Below are positions 27,585-36,551 of a stretch of 64,000 nucleotides of DNA, piece after piece. The DNA is taken from the NCBI RefSeq assembly GCF_900106075.1, contig NZ_LT629794.1:248001-312000 (forward strand). The letters are read 5' to 3'. The stretch's first letter is position 1. Every line of letters starts with the position of its first letter. The stretch is from Polaribacter sp. Hel1_33_78 (GTDB taxonomy: Bacteria; Bacteroidota; Bacteroidia; Flavobacteriales; Flavobacteriaceae). The translations under genes were made by a program, and so were the position numbers. The notes below the pieces were generated by a model. The model had not been told where the DNA came from and did not search any database. It saw nothing but the letters and a program-made list of their open reading frames with translations.

Positions 27585-29156
27585 CTATTCCTGCTTACTT
27601 TCCAACTCTAAAACCTTTTGCAACATTTTATCATCTTTATGAATAATTCGGTAAAAACCAACATCACCAAAAAGCATATTTGCAATAAAAGCTTTTAAAT
27701 ATTTTTTAATGCTTTCCTTTGTTTTAAATGACGGATTTGCTTGGTATTTGGTTTTAGAAAAGTAATTGTTTAAAACAGTTTCATCTTTGTCAAAATCTAG
27801 TACAAAACTGTCTACAGTCCATTTTGACAACTCTTTTCGTTTGTTATCTACATACTCAAAAGCAAAATTATTTATAGAATTCAAATAGAAATTAGATATG
27901 TAAGAAGTGGTGTCAATAGGAACGAAAACATCGGGAATGATACCTCCTCCACCGTAGACTATTTTTCCTTTTGGCGTTTTAAACAGGAGAGAATCGACTA
28001 CTTTAATGCTGTCTTTATTTAACAATTCTCCGTTTACAACTCTTTTTTGATAATCTTTATAATAGTTTCCTTTTTCTCCATTTGAATATGGTTTTTGAAT
28101 AGAACGCCCGGTAGGAGTGTAATATCTTGCGGTGGTTAAACGAACGGCAGAACCATCACCTAAATCCATTTCTATTTGCACCAAACCTTTTCCAAAAGAA
28201 CGTCTTCCAATAATGGTTCCTTTGTCATTGTCTTGCAAAGCACCCGCAACAATTTCGGATGCTGATGCTGAATTTTCATCAATTAAAACATACAAACCTC
28301 CTTTTTCGAAAGAACCCATTTTGGTTGCAAAGAATTCTTCAATTTGTGCTTTATTGTTTTTAGTGAAAACCATTAGTTTATCATCTTCTAAAAATTCATC
28401 GATGATTCTGTTCGAAATGTCTATAAAACCACCTCCATTGCCGCGTAAATCTAGAACTAGATCTGTCATCCCATTAGCAATTAAGGTATTGATGGAAGAT
28501 TTGAATTCCTTGTACGTATTTCTCGCGAAACGATCTATTTTTATATAACCAATAGAATCGTTAATCATGTAAGCTAAGTCTACACTTTTAATATTTACTT
28601 CACCCCGAGTAATGTCAACAATAAATAAAGAATCGTTACTTTTTCTATAGATTTGAAGTGCAACTTTTGTCTCTGGTTTTCCTTTTAAATATTTAGGAAT
28701 ACTGCCACTTCTAAATTCTTTGCCATATAACGTGTCTTTGTTGGCCATTAAAATTCTATCACCAGCCTTAAGTCCTGCTTTAATACTAGGGCCTTTTTTT
28801 ATAGTTTGAACAACGGCAATAGAATCTTTTATCATTCTAAACTGAACACCAATTCCTACAAAATTACCTTGCATACTTTCTGTAATTGCTTGCAAATTCT
28901 CTTTGGGAATATAAACAGAATGTGGATCTAATTTGCCTAGTATTTGTGTTATTGCTCCATCTAATAATTTGTCTGTGTTGACATTATCTACATAATCTTT
29001 CTCAATAAAATTGATCAGTTTTTTTATTTTTTGCTCTTTAGAAGGGTTTTTTGAAAGTAAAAATAAATTGTTAGAATTACCACTAAAGAAAACACCAATT
29101 ATAATTCCGAGAACAACAGCAATTGCAAAATATATAGGCAAGTTATTCTTATTCAT
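27585..29156 (-). CDS. S41 family C-terminal processing peptidase (CtpA/Prc-like)
   Basis: A 523-residue protease with one N-terminal membrane anchor (LPIYFAIAVVLGIIIGVFFSG). A PDZ domain lies at about 85-170 (GIGVQFRMIKDSIAVVQTI...AGLKAGDRI), followed by the S41 catalytic domain. The Ser nucleophile is in ENSASASEIVAG and the Lys general base in GRRSFGKGLVQ. It would trim C-termini of periplasmic proteins. It overlaps the upstream dCMP deaminase gene by 8 bases. Confidence 0.92.
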   Translation of the reverse strand: MNKNNLPIYFAIAVVLGIIIGVFFSGNSNNLFLLSKNPSKEQKIKKLINFIEKDYVDNVNTDKLLDGAITQILGKLDPHSVYIPKENLQAITESMQGNFVGIGVQFRMIKDSIAVVQTIKKGPSIKAGLKAGDRILMANKDTLYGKEFRSGSIPKYLKGKPETKVALQIYRKSNDSLFIVDITRGEVNIKSVDLAYMINDSIGYIKIDRFARNTYKEFKSSINTLIANGMTDLVLDLRGNGGGFIDISNRIIDEFLEDDKLMVFTKNNKAQIEEFFATKMGSFEKGGLYVLIDENSASASEIVAGALQDNDKGTIIGRRSFGKGLVQIEMDLGDGSAVRLTTARYYTPTGRSIQKPYSNGEKGNYYKDYQKRVVNGELLNKDSIKVVDSLLFKTPKGKIVYGGGGIIPDVFVPIDTTSYISNFYLNSINNFAFEYVDNKRKELSKWTVDSFVLDFDKDETVLNNYFSKTKYQANPSFKTKESIKKYLKAFIANMLFGDVGFYRIIHKDDKMLQKVLELESKQE

Positions 29157-29574
29157 AAGGCAAATATTTAATTTCTACACCTGCTTTTTCTAAAAAATTT
29201 AGACCAGAAGAATCTCTGTAATCTTTGGCATATACAACACGTTTTATTCCTGCTTGATGAATAAGTTTACTGCATTCTGTACAAGGTGATAATGTAATAT
29301 ATAAAGTGGCACCTTCTGCAGATTGTGTTGAGGAGGCAACTTTTAAAATAGCATTCGCTTCTGCATGTAAAACTTCCCATTTTGTCACGCCTTTTGCATC
29401 CTCGCAACAATTATCAAAGCCAGAAGGAGTTCCATTAAAACCATCAGAAATAATCATTCTTCCTTTGACAATTAAAGCACCAACTTGTTTGCGTTTACAA
29501 TGTGATAGTTTTGCCCATTCCCTTGCCATTTTTAAATAAGCAATATCATATTTTAATTGTTTCTTCTCAGTCAT
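29149..29574 (-). CDS. dCMP deaminase (ComEB-like)
   Basis: A 141-residue zinc-dependent deaminase converting dCMP to dUMP for thymidylate synthesis. HAEANAIL holds the His ligand and catalytic Glu, and SPCTECSKLI holds the two Cys ligands. An N-terminal SHCKRKQVGALIV is typical. It is the first gene of a run of deaminase, CtpA-like protease and LpxH-like hydrolase. Confidence 0.92.
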   Translation of the reverse strand: MTEKKQLKYDIAYLKMAREWAKLSHCKRKQVGALIVKGRMIISDGFNGTPSGFDNCCEDAKGVTKWEVLHAEANAILKVASSTQSAEGATLYITLSPCTECSKLIHQAGIKRVVYAKDYRDSSGLNFLEKAGVEIKYLPYE

Positions 29575-29617
29575 AAAGCGAAAATAGAAAGATTTGAATA
29601 ATTATCATGTTAATAAG

Positions 29618-30199
29618 TTACCAAAAAATACGCTCAATCATTATCGGACAAGAAAAACCAATAACAATAGAGGAACAAACTAAAATCCAGTCTCTTCTTG
29701 ATACTCTAAATAGATTTTGAAGTGTCGTTCCTAAGATTAATATCCCAAAAACAATAATTATTTGTGATGCTTCAATTCCTAAAGCGAATTCTACTAAAGG
29801 GATAAGTTTATCTTCTTCTTTTCCAACCATCATTTTAAAATAATTAGAAAATCCTAATCCGTGAATTAGCCCAAAGATTAGTGCAAAGACTAGGTTGATG
29901 TTTTCTTTGCCTGTTGGTGATTTTTTTGCTATTAAGATATTAATGATAGCTGTAATAATGATGGTCAACGGAATTAAGAATTCAATCAAATCCATTCTAA
30001 TTTTTAATACTTCATAAGCAGATAAAGCTAGTGTGATTGAATGTCCAATTGTAAAAAGTGTTACTAGCCACATAACTTTTCTCCACTGCTTAAAGTTGAA
30101 TACAACGGCTAAGACAATTAAAAATAAAATATGATCATAGGCAGAAAAGTCTAACACATGTTTAAGACCCATTTTAAAATAAAGCACAAAATCATTCAT
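29618..30199 (-). CDS. HupE/UreJ-family membrane protein
   Basis: A membrane protein of 193 residues with about six hydrophobic segments. GLKHVLDFSAYDHILFLIVLA near the N-terminus and IFGLIHGLGFSNY carry the His/Asp pattern of HupE/UreJ proteins, some of which transport nickel or cobalt. I chose the ATG at 30199 over an upstream in-frame start at 30226 because a -7 box at 30224-30231 would put transcription start downstream of the latter. It diverges from nirB. Confidence 0.8.
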   Translation of the reverse strand: MNDFVLYFKMGLKHVLDFSAYDHILFLIVLAVVFNFKQWRKVMWLVTLFTIGHSITLALSAYEVLKIRMDLIEFLIPLTIIITAIINILIAKKSPTGKENINLVFALIFGLIHGLGFSNYFKMMVGKEEDKLIPLVEFALGIEASQIIIVFGILILGTTLQNLFRVSRRDWILVCSSIVIGFSCPIMIERIFW

Positions 30200-30223
30200 A
30201 GAAAACATTAATTTACAGAGTGT

Positions 30224-30231
30224 CAAAGATA
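30224..30231 (-). promoter_or_regulatory. Candidate -7 box for the HupE-like gene
   Basis: TATCTTTG on the minus strand fits TAnnTTTG, 25 bases from the ATG at 30199. Its position decides the start codon choice. Confidence 0.4.
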
Positions 30232-30373
30232 TGAAAAGCTATAATTTTTTTAGAATTGAAATGCACTATTAATAATTCTAATTGATATATTTTAAATAAT
30301 ATTAAAATTATAAGTATTCATTTTTTTAAATCGATAATAATTTGATAAATACGTAATTATTTAAATTTTGAAT

Positions 30374-30407
30374 ATACAAAATTAAGTACAAATACTTAAT
30401 TTTGTAT
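30374..30407. promoter_or_regulatory. FNR-like operator upstream of nirB (perfect 15-bp arms)
   Basis: ATACAAAATTAAGTA (30374-30388) and TACTTAATTTTGTAT (30393-30407) are exact reverse complements around the 4-base spacer CAAA. The core AAGTA-N4-TACTT has the 5-4-5 layout of FNR sites (TTGAT-N4-ATCAA). Its centre is 31.5 bases upstream of the nirB ATG. The same core, with 11-base arms, lies upstream of the nitrate reductase gene. Confidence 0.7.
30397..30404 (+). promoter_or_regulatory. Candidate -7 box of nirB, overlapping the operator
   Basis: TAATTTTG fits TAnnTTTG and lies within the right arm of the dyad. A TTG at 30368-30370 is 26 bases upstream, longer than usual. The implied leader is only about 10-15 bases. 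Confidence 0.45.
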
Positions 30408-30421
30408 TAAAATACGTAGTT

Positions 30422-32935
30422 ATGCAAACGGTTATTGTTGTAGGAAATGGAATGGTTGGTTACAAGTTTTGCGAGAAATTTGCAGCAAAATGGAGAAGTA
30501 AGGATTTTAAAATCATTGTTTTTGGAGAGGAGCCTAGACCTGCCTATGATAGAGTTCATTTAAGTGAGTTTTTTGAGAATCAAGATGCAAAAGCATTAGA
30601 AATGGCTCCTGCAGAATGGTATTTGACAAACGGAATTGATTTAATTGTTGATGAAAAAGTTTCTGAAATTCACAGAGCATCTAAAACAATAATTACTGCA
30701 AAAAATAGAGCTGTAAGTTACGATTATTTGGTCTTAGCTACAGGTTCTTCTGCTTTTGTTCCTCCTATAAAAGGAGTTGAAAAGGAAGGCGTTTTTGTCT
30801 ATAGAACAATTGAAGATTTAGAGGGAATGTTAGGGTATGCAGCAAAATTAAAAGCTGAAAAACCTGATGCTAAAGCAGCAGTTTTAGGTGGAGGTCTTTT
30901 GGGTTTAGAAGCAGGAAAAGCAGTTATGGATATGGGGCTAGAACCTCATATTGTAGAATTTGCTTCTAAATTAATGCCGAGACAATTAGATGCTAGAAGT
31001 AGCCAAGTATTACAATTAAAGTTAGAGTCATTAGGTTTAAACATACATTTAAGAAAAACCACAAATCAAATTTTAGGAAATGGATCTATTGTTGGAATGG
31101 AGTTTGGGGTAGATGATTTATTAAATGTAGATATGTTAGTAATTTCTGCTGGAATTAGACCAAGAGACGAATTAGGAAAAAATGCTGGTTTAGAAATGGG
31201 AGTGCGTGGAGGAATTGTTGTAAACAATAAAATGCAAACTTCAGATGAAAATATTTTTGCAATTGGAGAAGTGGCGCTGTACAATCAAATGATATATGGT
31301 TTGGTTGCTCCGGGTTATGATATGGCTGGAGTAGCTGTTCATCAGATTATAGGAAAAACAGAAAGTATAATGCCAGAAGAGATCGATATGTCTACCAAAT
31401 TAAAATTGATAGGCGTGGATGTTGCAAGTTTTGGAGAGCCTTTTATGCCAGCTTCAAAAGGACATTCTATTATTTTTGAAAATAAAACACAACATTTATA
31501 TAAGAGAATTAATGTTAGTCATGATGGTAAAAAACTGTTAGGAGGAATTCTAGTTGGTGATGCCTCTGATTATAATATGTTGCATCAGGTTTATTTAAAC
31601 GGAATGGCAATTCCTGAAGATCCATCGCAATTAATTTTACCGGCAAGTGAAGGAGGTTCTTCTTTTGGAAGTGTTTTAGATCTGCCAGATACTGCACAGG
31701 TTTGTTCTTGTGAAAGTATAAGTAAAGGCGATATTTGCAGTTCAATTACTGAAGATGGTTGTAATAATTTAGGTGATGTAATTGTCAAAACCAAAGCAAC
31801 AACAGGTTGTGGAGGTTGTAAACCAATGGTTTCAGACTTGGTAAATGAAACACTAAAATCGTTAGGAAAAGAAGTAAAAGAAACTATTTGTGAGCATTTT
31901 GATTATAACAGACAAGAGTTATACGACTTAGTAAAAGTGAGTAAAGTTTCTGGTTATCAAGAAACCTTAAATTCCTTTGGAAAAGGACATGGATGTGAAA
32001 TTTGTAAGCCTTTAGTTGCATCAATTTTTGCAACTGTAACGATGGAGACTCCAAATCGTCAACCCACAATTCAGGATACAAATGACCGGTTTTTGGCAAA
32101 TATCCAGAGAAACGGAACCTATTCTGTAGTTCCAAGAGTTGCTGCTGGAGAAATTACTCCAGATCAATTAATTGTAATCGGAGAAGTTGCAAAAAAATAC
32201 GATTTATATACTAAAATTACGGGAGGCCAAAGAATAGATTTGTTTGGTGCACAAGTTCATGAATTACCACTGATTTGGAAAGAGCTAATTGCCGCCGGAT
32301 TTGAAAGCGGTCATGCTTACGGAAAATCACTAAGAACCGTAAAAAGTTGTGTGGGTTCTACTTGGTGCAGGTATGGTATGCATGAAAGTGTCACTTTTGC
32401 CATTGAAATAGAAAATAGATACAGAGGCTTGCGTTCTCCTCATAAATTAAAAGGAGGTGTTTCAGGTTGTATTAGAGAATGTGCAGAGGCCAGAGGTAAA
32501 GATTTTGGATTAATTGCTGTAGATGGTGGTTGGAATTTATACGTCTGTGGAAACGGTGGGGCAACACCAAAACATGGAGTTTTATTGGCAGAACAACTAG
32601 ATGATGAAACAGTCGTAAAATACTTAGATCGCTTTTTAATGTTTTACATCAGAACTGCTGGTCCTTTAGTTAGAACGGCTCCTTGGTTAGATAAATTAGA
32701 TGGCGGAATAGATTATTTAAAACAAGTTGTTATTGAAAATTCTATAGGAATTGCTGAAGATTTGGAAACTGAAATGCAAGGGCTTGTAAATAGATATGAA
32801 TGCGAATGGAAACAGGCAATAGAAAACGAGGAAGTAATGAAGCGTTTTAAACATTTTATAAATTCTGATGATACAGATGACAACATCAAATTTGTAAAAA
32901 TGAGAGGACAAAAAAAACCAGAAGCTTGGGTTTAA
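30422..32935 (+). CDS. nirB: Nitrite reductase (NADH) large subunit
   Basis: An 837-residue assimilatory-type cytoplasmic nitrite reductase, reducing nitrite to ammonium with NADH. An FAD/NAD oxidoreductase module comes first (VIVVGNGMVGYKF; AVLGGGLLGLEAGKA). A BFD-type [2Fe-2S] domain follows with C428, C430, C463 and C466, then a second BFD-like segment ending GHGCEICKP. The NIR/SIR module starts near 555. The siroheme and [4Fe-4S] ligands are C643, C649, C683 and C687 (CVGSTWC and CIREC). nirD starts 22 bases downstream. An FNR-like dyad and -7 box lie just upstream. Confidence 0.96.
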   Translation: MQTVIVVGNGMVGYKFCEKFAAKWRSKDFKIIVFGEEPRPAYDRVHLSEFFENQDAKALEMAPAEWYLTNGIDLIVDEKVSEIHRASKTIITAKNRAVSYDYLVLATGSSAFVPPIKGVEKEGVFVYRTIEDLEGMLGYAAKLKAEKPDAKAAVLGGGLLGLEAGKAVMDMGLEPHIVEFASKLMPRQLDARSSQVLQLKLESLGLNIHLRKTTNQILGNGSIVGMEFGVDDLLNVDMLVISAGIRPRDELGKNAGLEMGVRGGIVVNNKMQTSDENIFAIGEVALYNQMIYGLVAPGYDMAGVAVHQIIGKTESIMPEEIDMSTKLKLIGVDVASFGEPFMPASKGHSIIFENKTQHLYKRINVSHDGKKLLGGILVGDASDYNMLHQVYLNGMAIPEDPSQLILPASEGGSSFGSVLDLPDTAQVCSCESISKGDICSSITEDGCNNLGDVIVKTKATTGCGGCKPMVSDLVNETLKSLGKEVKETICEHFDYNRQELYDLVKVSKVSGYQETLNSFGKGHGCEICKPLVASIFATVTMETPNRQPTIQDTNDRFLANIQRNGTYSVVPRVAAGEITPDQLIVIGEVAKKYDLYTKITGGQRIDLFGAQVHELPLIWKELIAAGFESGHAYGKSLRTVKSCVGSTWCRYGMHESVTFAIEIENRYRGLRSPHKLKGGVSGCIRECAEARGKDFGLIAVDGGWNLYVCGNGGATPKHGVLLAEQLDDETVVKYLDRFLMFYIRTAGPLVRTAPWLDKLDGGIDYLKQVVIENSIGIAEDLETEMQGLVNRYECEWKQAIENEEVMKRFKHFINSDDTDDNIKFVKMRGQKKPEAWV

Positions 32936-32957
32936 ATAAGTAACAAACAATAACAAT

Positions 32958-33335
32958 ATGCAAGAAGTATTAGAAAAATATAAAACAGTTTCAGAATCAA
33001 ATGTAAGTGAATGGTTTAAGGTTGGTAAAACGACAGACTTTCCAGAAGATAGTGGTGCTTGTGTAAAACATAACACCAAGCAAATTGCAGTATATAATTT
33101 TACAAGAACAGGTAAGTGGTATGCCACTCAAAATTTATGTCCGCATAAAATGGAAATGGTTTTATCTTTAGGTATGATTGGTGATAAGGCGGGGATTCCA
33201 AAAGTAGCTTGCCCAATGCATAAAAAGAATTTTTCTTTAGAAGATGGATCAAATTTAGCCGGTGAAGATTTAAAAATTGCCATCTACCCTGTAAAGATTA
33301 AAGATGGAAATGTGTATATTGGCTTTTTAGATTAA
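32958..33335 (+). CDS. nirD: Nitrite reductase (NADH) small subunit, Rieske type
   Basis: A 125-residue NirD. Unlike the E. coli protein, which lacks cluster ligands, this one keeps a Cys-x-His pair (LCPHKM) and a Cys-x2-His pair (ACPMHKKN), so it can bind a Rieske [2Fe-2S] cluster. It would pass electrons within or into the NirB complex in the cytoplasm. It lies between nirB and the DUF4202 gene in one operon. Confidence 0.92.
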   Translation: MQEVLEKYKTVSESNVSEWFKVGKTTDFPEDSGACVKHNTKQIAVYNFTRTGKWYATQNLCPHKMEMVLSLGMIGDKAGIPKVACPMHKKNFSLEDGSNLAGEDLKIAIYPVKIKDGNVYIGFLD

Positions 33336-33344
33336 ATTCAAAAA

Positions 33345-33929
33345 ATGAGGCCTACAAGATTTGAAACTGCAATTGCATTAATAGATAAAAAAAACGCTGA
33401 AGATGAGAATACTTATCAAGTTGCAGGATTAGAATATCCTAAAGAATTATTGTATTCTCAAAGAATGACAAGAAAATTGTTAATGTTTGAGCCTAATGCA
33501 TCAAAACCGCTTCAAATTGCAGCACGTGCGCAGCACATTTGTCGTTGGAAAATTCAAAGAAATGAATATCCAATGGATAGAGTTGGCTATTTTAAATGGC
33601 GTGAAACACTAAAAAAATTACATGCTGATATTACTGGTGAAATTTTGCAACAAGTTGATTATGATGAAAAGTTTGTAGATAGAGTTCAGAAAATTATCCT
33701 TAAAAAATTGATTAAGAAAAATGAAGAATCTCAAACTTTAGAAGACACTATTTGTTTGGTTTTTTTAGATTATTATTTTGATGAATTTGCAGCTAAACAT
33801 ACTGATGAAAAAGTAATAGATATTCTAAAAAAAACTTGGATTAAAATGTCTGCAAAAGGTCATGAAGCTGCTTTAAAACTTACTTTTTCTGAAAAAGGTT
33901 TAGCTTTAGTGAAACAAGCGATTTCTTAA
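33345..33929 (+). CDS. DUF4202 domain protein linked to nitrite reduction
   Basis: A 194-residue cytoplasmic protein that I recognise as the DUF4202 family (start TRFETAIALIDKKNAEDEN; ELLYSQRMTRKLL; AARAQHICRWKIQRNEYP). No biochemical role is established. It lies 9 bases after nirD and 14 bases before the sensor kinase gene, so it is part of the nir operon. It is helical, with several conserved-looking His, Cys and Arg residues (QHICRW) that could serve a metal or phosphate site; that is inference. Confidence 0.85.
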   Translation: MRPTRFETAIALIDKKNAEDENTYQVAGLEYPKELLYSQRMTRKLLMFEPNASKPLQIAARAQHICRWKIQRNEYPMDRVGYFKWRETLKKLHADITGEILQQVDYDEKFVDRVQKIILKKLIKKNEESQTLEDTICLVFLDYYFDEFAAKHTDEKVIDILKKTWIKMSAKGHEAALKLTFSEKGLALVKQAIS

Positions 33930-33943
33930 ACACACATACACAC

Positions 33944-35755
33944 ATGACAAAAAACGGCAATTCATTAGACAAAAAAACGTTTGATAAATTAAGTCGTTTA
34001 TATATTATTGCTTTAAGCACAATCGCACTCTCTGTAATTATTAGTCAGATTTTAGTTCGTAATCATTTAGACACGCAAAAAAGTGACTCTACAGTTATAA
34101 ATATTGCTGGAAGACAAAGAATGCTGAGTCAAAAATTAACAAAAGAAATTGTTTCTCTTACTGTTTCATTTGATGAAAATAAGAGAAATCTTCTTAAAAA
34201 AGATATCAAAGAGACCCTTGTTTTTTGGAATTTATCTCATACTTCTCTGCAAAAAGGGAATGATAGTTTAGGACTTCCTAAAAAAAACAGCGTTAAAATA
34301 AAACAGCAATTTGAAGCAATTAATCCTGTTTTTGACACTATTCAGAAAGCATCAAAATCTATTGTTAAAAATTTAGAAATAAACCCTTTAACATCTATTG
34401 ATGAGCTAGCTTTAGATATTAAGAAAATCATTAATAATGAAGGTGAATTTTTATTCATTATGGATAAAATTGTGAATCAATATGATTTAGAAGCTGATGA
34501 AAAAGTAGTTTGGTTAAGAAAGTTAGAATTTTCGCTAATGGTTTTGACTTTGTTAATTCTTTTGGGTGAATTTTTATTCATTTTTTGGCCCACAGCCAAA
34601 TCAGTTAAGGCAACATTATCAGATTTATTATCAGCAGAAAAGAAAGCTAAAAAAATGGCTTTTGATGCAGATAAATTAAGTATTTCTAAAGAAAAATCAA
34701 TTAAGGAATTACGTGCTTTAAGTCATGCAATGGATGAAACTTTGTTGTTTGCTAGAATTTCATCAAAAGGGAATTTAATTCATATGGGAAAAAAGTTTTC
34801 TCGCTTATTTAAACTTTCTAAATTTAAAAAAGAAGTATTGTTTTGGAATGTTTTAACCAGTAATGAAAATGAACAGGCATTCATTGAAGATTTAATTAGT
34901 CAACATAAAAAAACAGGTTGGCAGGGTGAAGTAAAATCAACCACGAAAGAAGGTCTAGATATTTGGTTAGAAATGTCTATCATTCCTTATCGCCTAACAG
35001 AAGATAAATCAGAATTGTTAATAATAGCATCAGAAATTACTAAAAGAAAAGCTGCACAGTTAGAAATTGAAAGATTAACTACAGTGAGTTTTGAAGAGAA
35101 GATGAGTCAGCAAAAAATCATTTCTAGTAAGATTATTGAGAATCAAGAAAAAGAACAAAATAGAATTGCCAAAGATGTTCATGATGGTATTGGGCAAATG
35201 CTTACAGGATTAAAATACAATTTAGAAAGTATTAATATTAATGATATTGAGCGTACAGCTATTAAAATTCAACATTTAAAAGAGTTAACTACCAATATTA
35301 TTAAAGGAGTAAGAACTGCAACTTTTAATTTAACTCCACCAGAATTATCCGATCATGGAATTGTGCCTGCGATTGCAAAATTGGCGAAAGAATTAGGAAA
35401 GTTAACAGGAAAAGAAATTTTGTTTTTTAATAAAACCGATTTTAATAATCGATTAGATTCTTTAACTGAAATTAATATTTATAGAATTACCCAAGAAGCA
35501 ATTAATAACGCTATTAAATATGCTGATTCTTCTCATATTGTAGTTTCACTTTCTCACAGTAAAAGTTTACTAAGCCTTGTAATTGATGATGATGGCAAAG
35601 GATTTGTGCCCTCTGAAGTAAAGAAGGTAAATAATGGAGATGGAGGAATGGGAATGACCTTTATGAAAGAACGAATTAAATATATTGATGGAAGATTATT
35701 TTTGAATTCTGAATTAGGAAAAGGGACAAGAGTTACTTTAAATATACCCATTTAA
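33944..35755 (+). CDS. NarX/PilJ-like sensor histidine kinase
   Basis: A 603-residue membrane histidine kinase. A first membrane segment (about 19-38) leads to a periplasmic domain starting INIAGRQRMLSQKL (52-65), the PilJ/NarX P-box-like motif tied to nitrate or nitrite sensing. A second membrane segment lies near 190-215. A coiled linker and a PAS domain (about 265-375) follow. The kinase core is of the HisKA_3 type used by NarX, with phosphoacceptor H413 (DVHDGIGQM). An HATPase domain closes the protein (NNAIKYADSSH; DDDGKGF; GGMGMTFMKERI). The response regulator starts 62 bases downstream. Confidence 0.92.
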   Translation: MTKNGNSLDKKTFDKLSRLYIIALSTIALSVIISQILVRNHLDTQKSDSTVINIAGRQRMLSQKLTKEIVSLTVSFDENKRNLLKKDIKETLVFWNLSHTSLQKGNDSLGLPKKNSVKIKQQFEAINPVFDTIQKASKSIVKNLEINPLTSIDELALDIKKIINNEGEFLFIMDKIVNQYDLEADEKVVWLRKLEFSLMVLTLLILLGEFLFIFWPTAKSVKATLSDLLSAEKKAKKMAFDADKLSISKEKSIKELRALSHAMDETLLFARISSKGNLIHMGKKFSRLFKLSKFKKEVLFWNVLTSNENEQAFIEDLISQHKKTGWQGEVKSTTKEGLDIWLEMSIIPYRLTEDKSELLIIASEITKRKAAQLEIERLTTVSFEEKMSQQKIISSKIIENQEKEQNRIAKDVHDGIGQMLTGLKYNLESININDIERTAIKIQHLKELTTNIIKGVRTATFNLTPPELSDHGIVPAIAKLAKELGKLTGKEILFFNKTDFNNRLDSLTEINIYRITQEAINNAIKYADSSHIVVSLSHSKSLLSLVIDDDGKGFVPSEVKKVNNGDGGMGMTFMKERIKYIDGRLFLNSELGKGTRVTLNIPI

Positions 35756-35756
35756 C

Positions 35757-35797
35757 AAATACGTAGTTTTACATAAAAAATGGTACTTTTGTACGTA
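35757..35797. promoter_or_regulatory. Two TACGTA motifs upstream of the response regulator gene
   Basis: AAATACGTA at 35757-35765 matches the copies upstream of nirB and the nitrate reductase, and TACGTA recurs at 35792-35797, directly after the -7 box. This may be autoregulation. Confidence 0.35.
35784..35791 (+). promoter_or_regulatory. Candidate -7 box of the response regulator gene
   Basis: TACTTTTG fits TAnnTTTG, 26 bases before the ATG at 35818, so the regulator may be transcribed separately as well as from the nir operon. Confidence 0.4.
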
Positions 35798-35817
35798 TAA
35801 CTTTAGTTTTTATAATT

Positions 35818-36477
35818 ATGATTAATGTAATTTTAGCAGACGACCATGTTCTGGTAAGAGATGGAATCAAAGCTCTTCTAGAAGATCAAACAGGAATCAA
35901 CGTTATAGATGAAGCTTCTAATGGAAAAGAAGCTTTAGAAGTGGTCTCAAAAAATAAACCTCACATACTTATTGTTGATATTCGCATGCCAGAAATAAAC
36001 GGAATTGAAGTAGTCGCTGAAATTAATAAACATCATAAAGATGTAAAAACACTAGTTCTTTCTATGCACGATTCAGAAGAGTATGTTGTAAGATCTATTC
36101 AAGCGGGCGCAGATGGTTATTTGTTAAAAGGAGCAAGTAAAGAAGAGTTTTTGAAAGCATTAAATAAAGTGGCTTCTGGTGGTAAGTATTTTACAGGTGA
36201 TGTTTCTTCAATTATAATGAACAACTTTGTAAACGGCAATATTAGTAAAACTGCGGCGACACAAAAAGAAATAAAAGAGCTTCCTTTTAAATTAACTAAA
36301 AGAGAGAAACAAATATTGATTTTAGTTTTAGAACTAAAAAATAATAAAGACATTGCTGAAGAACTGCAAATCAGCAAACGCACTGCAGAAGTGCATCGTT
36401 TTAATTTGATGAAGAAATTAGAGGCCAAAAACTTAATGGAATTAAATAGTAAATCAAAAGAATATCAATTAATATAA
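35818..36477 (+). CDS. NarL/FixJ-family response regulator
   Basis: A 219-residue regulator. The receiver domain has the acidic pair D8/D9 and phosphoacceptor D54 (IVDIRMPEING), with Lys in LLKGASKEEF. The C-terminal LuxR-type helix-turn-helix spans about 155-215 (LTKREKQILILVLELKNNKDIAEELQ in two parts, then ISKRTAEVHRFNLMKKL). Its partner is the HisKA_3 kinase immediately upstream. The pair resembles NarX-NarL and probably controls the nitrate island in response to nitrate or nitrite. Confidence 0.93.
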   Translation: MINVILADDHVLVRDGIKALLEDQTGINVIDEASNGKEALEVVSKNKPHILIVDIRMPEINGIEVVAEINKHHKDVKTLVLSMHDSEEYVVRSIQAGADGYLLKGASKEEFLKALNKVASGGKYFTGDVSSIIMNNFVNGNISKTAATQKEIKELPFKLTKREKQILILVLELKNNKDIAEELQISKRTAEVHRFNLMKKLEAKNLMELNSKSKEYQLI

Positions 36478-36551
36478 GAATTTTATTTCTTCTTGTTTTT
36501 TATTTTGGTTATTTTTTAACGTCAATTTTACCAAATCCTTAATATCACTAT

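Larger units (their letters stand above)
30347..30418. promoter_or_regulatory. Two AAATACGTA motifs flanking the nirB operator
   Basis: AAATACGTA occurs at 30347-30355 and 30410-30418, on either side of the long dyad. The same nonamer is found upstream of the response regulator and nitrate reductase genes. The second copy lies at the expected transcription start. A NarL-type regulator site is one possibility. Confidence 0.4.

Noticed and set aside
30232..30346. Possible second small gene or RNA between the HupE-like gene and nirB
   Set aside because: No frame with a start and no promoter-terminator pair; only a single TAAGTA half-site at 30311-30316.
32717..33127. A 136-codon minus-strand frame across the nirB-nirD junction
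   Set aside because: It lies opposite the conserved nirB end and nirD Rieske motifs and has no recognisable domain.
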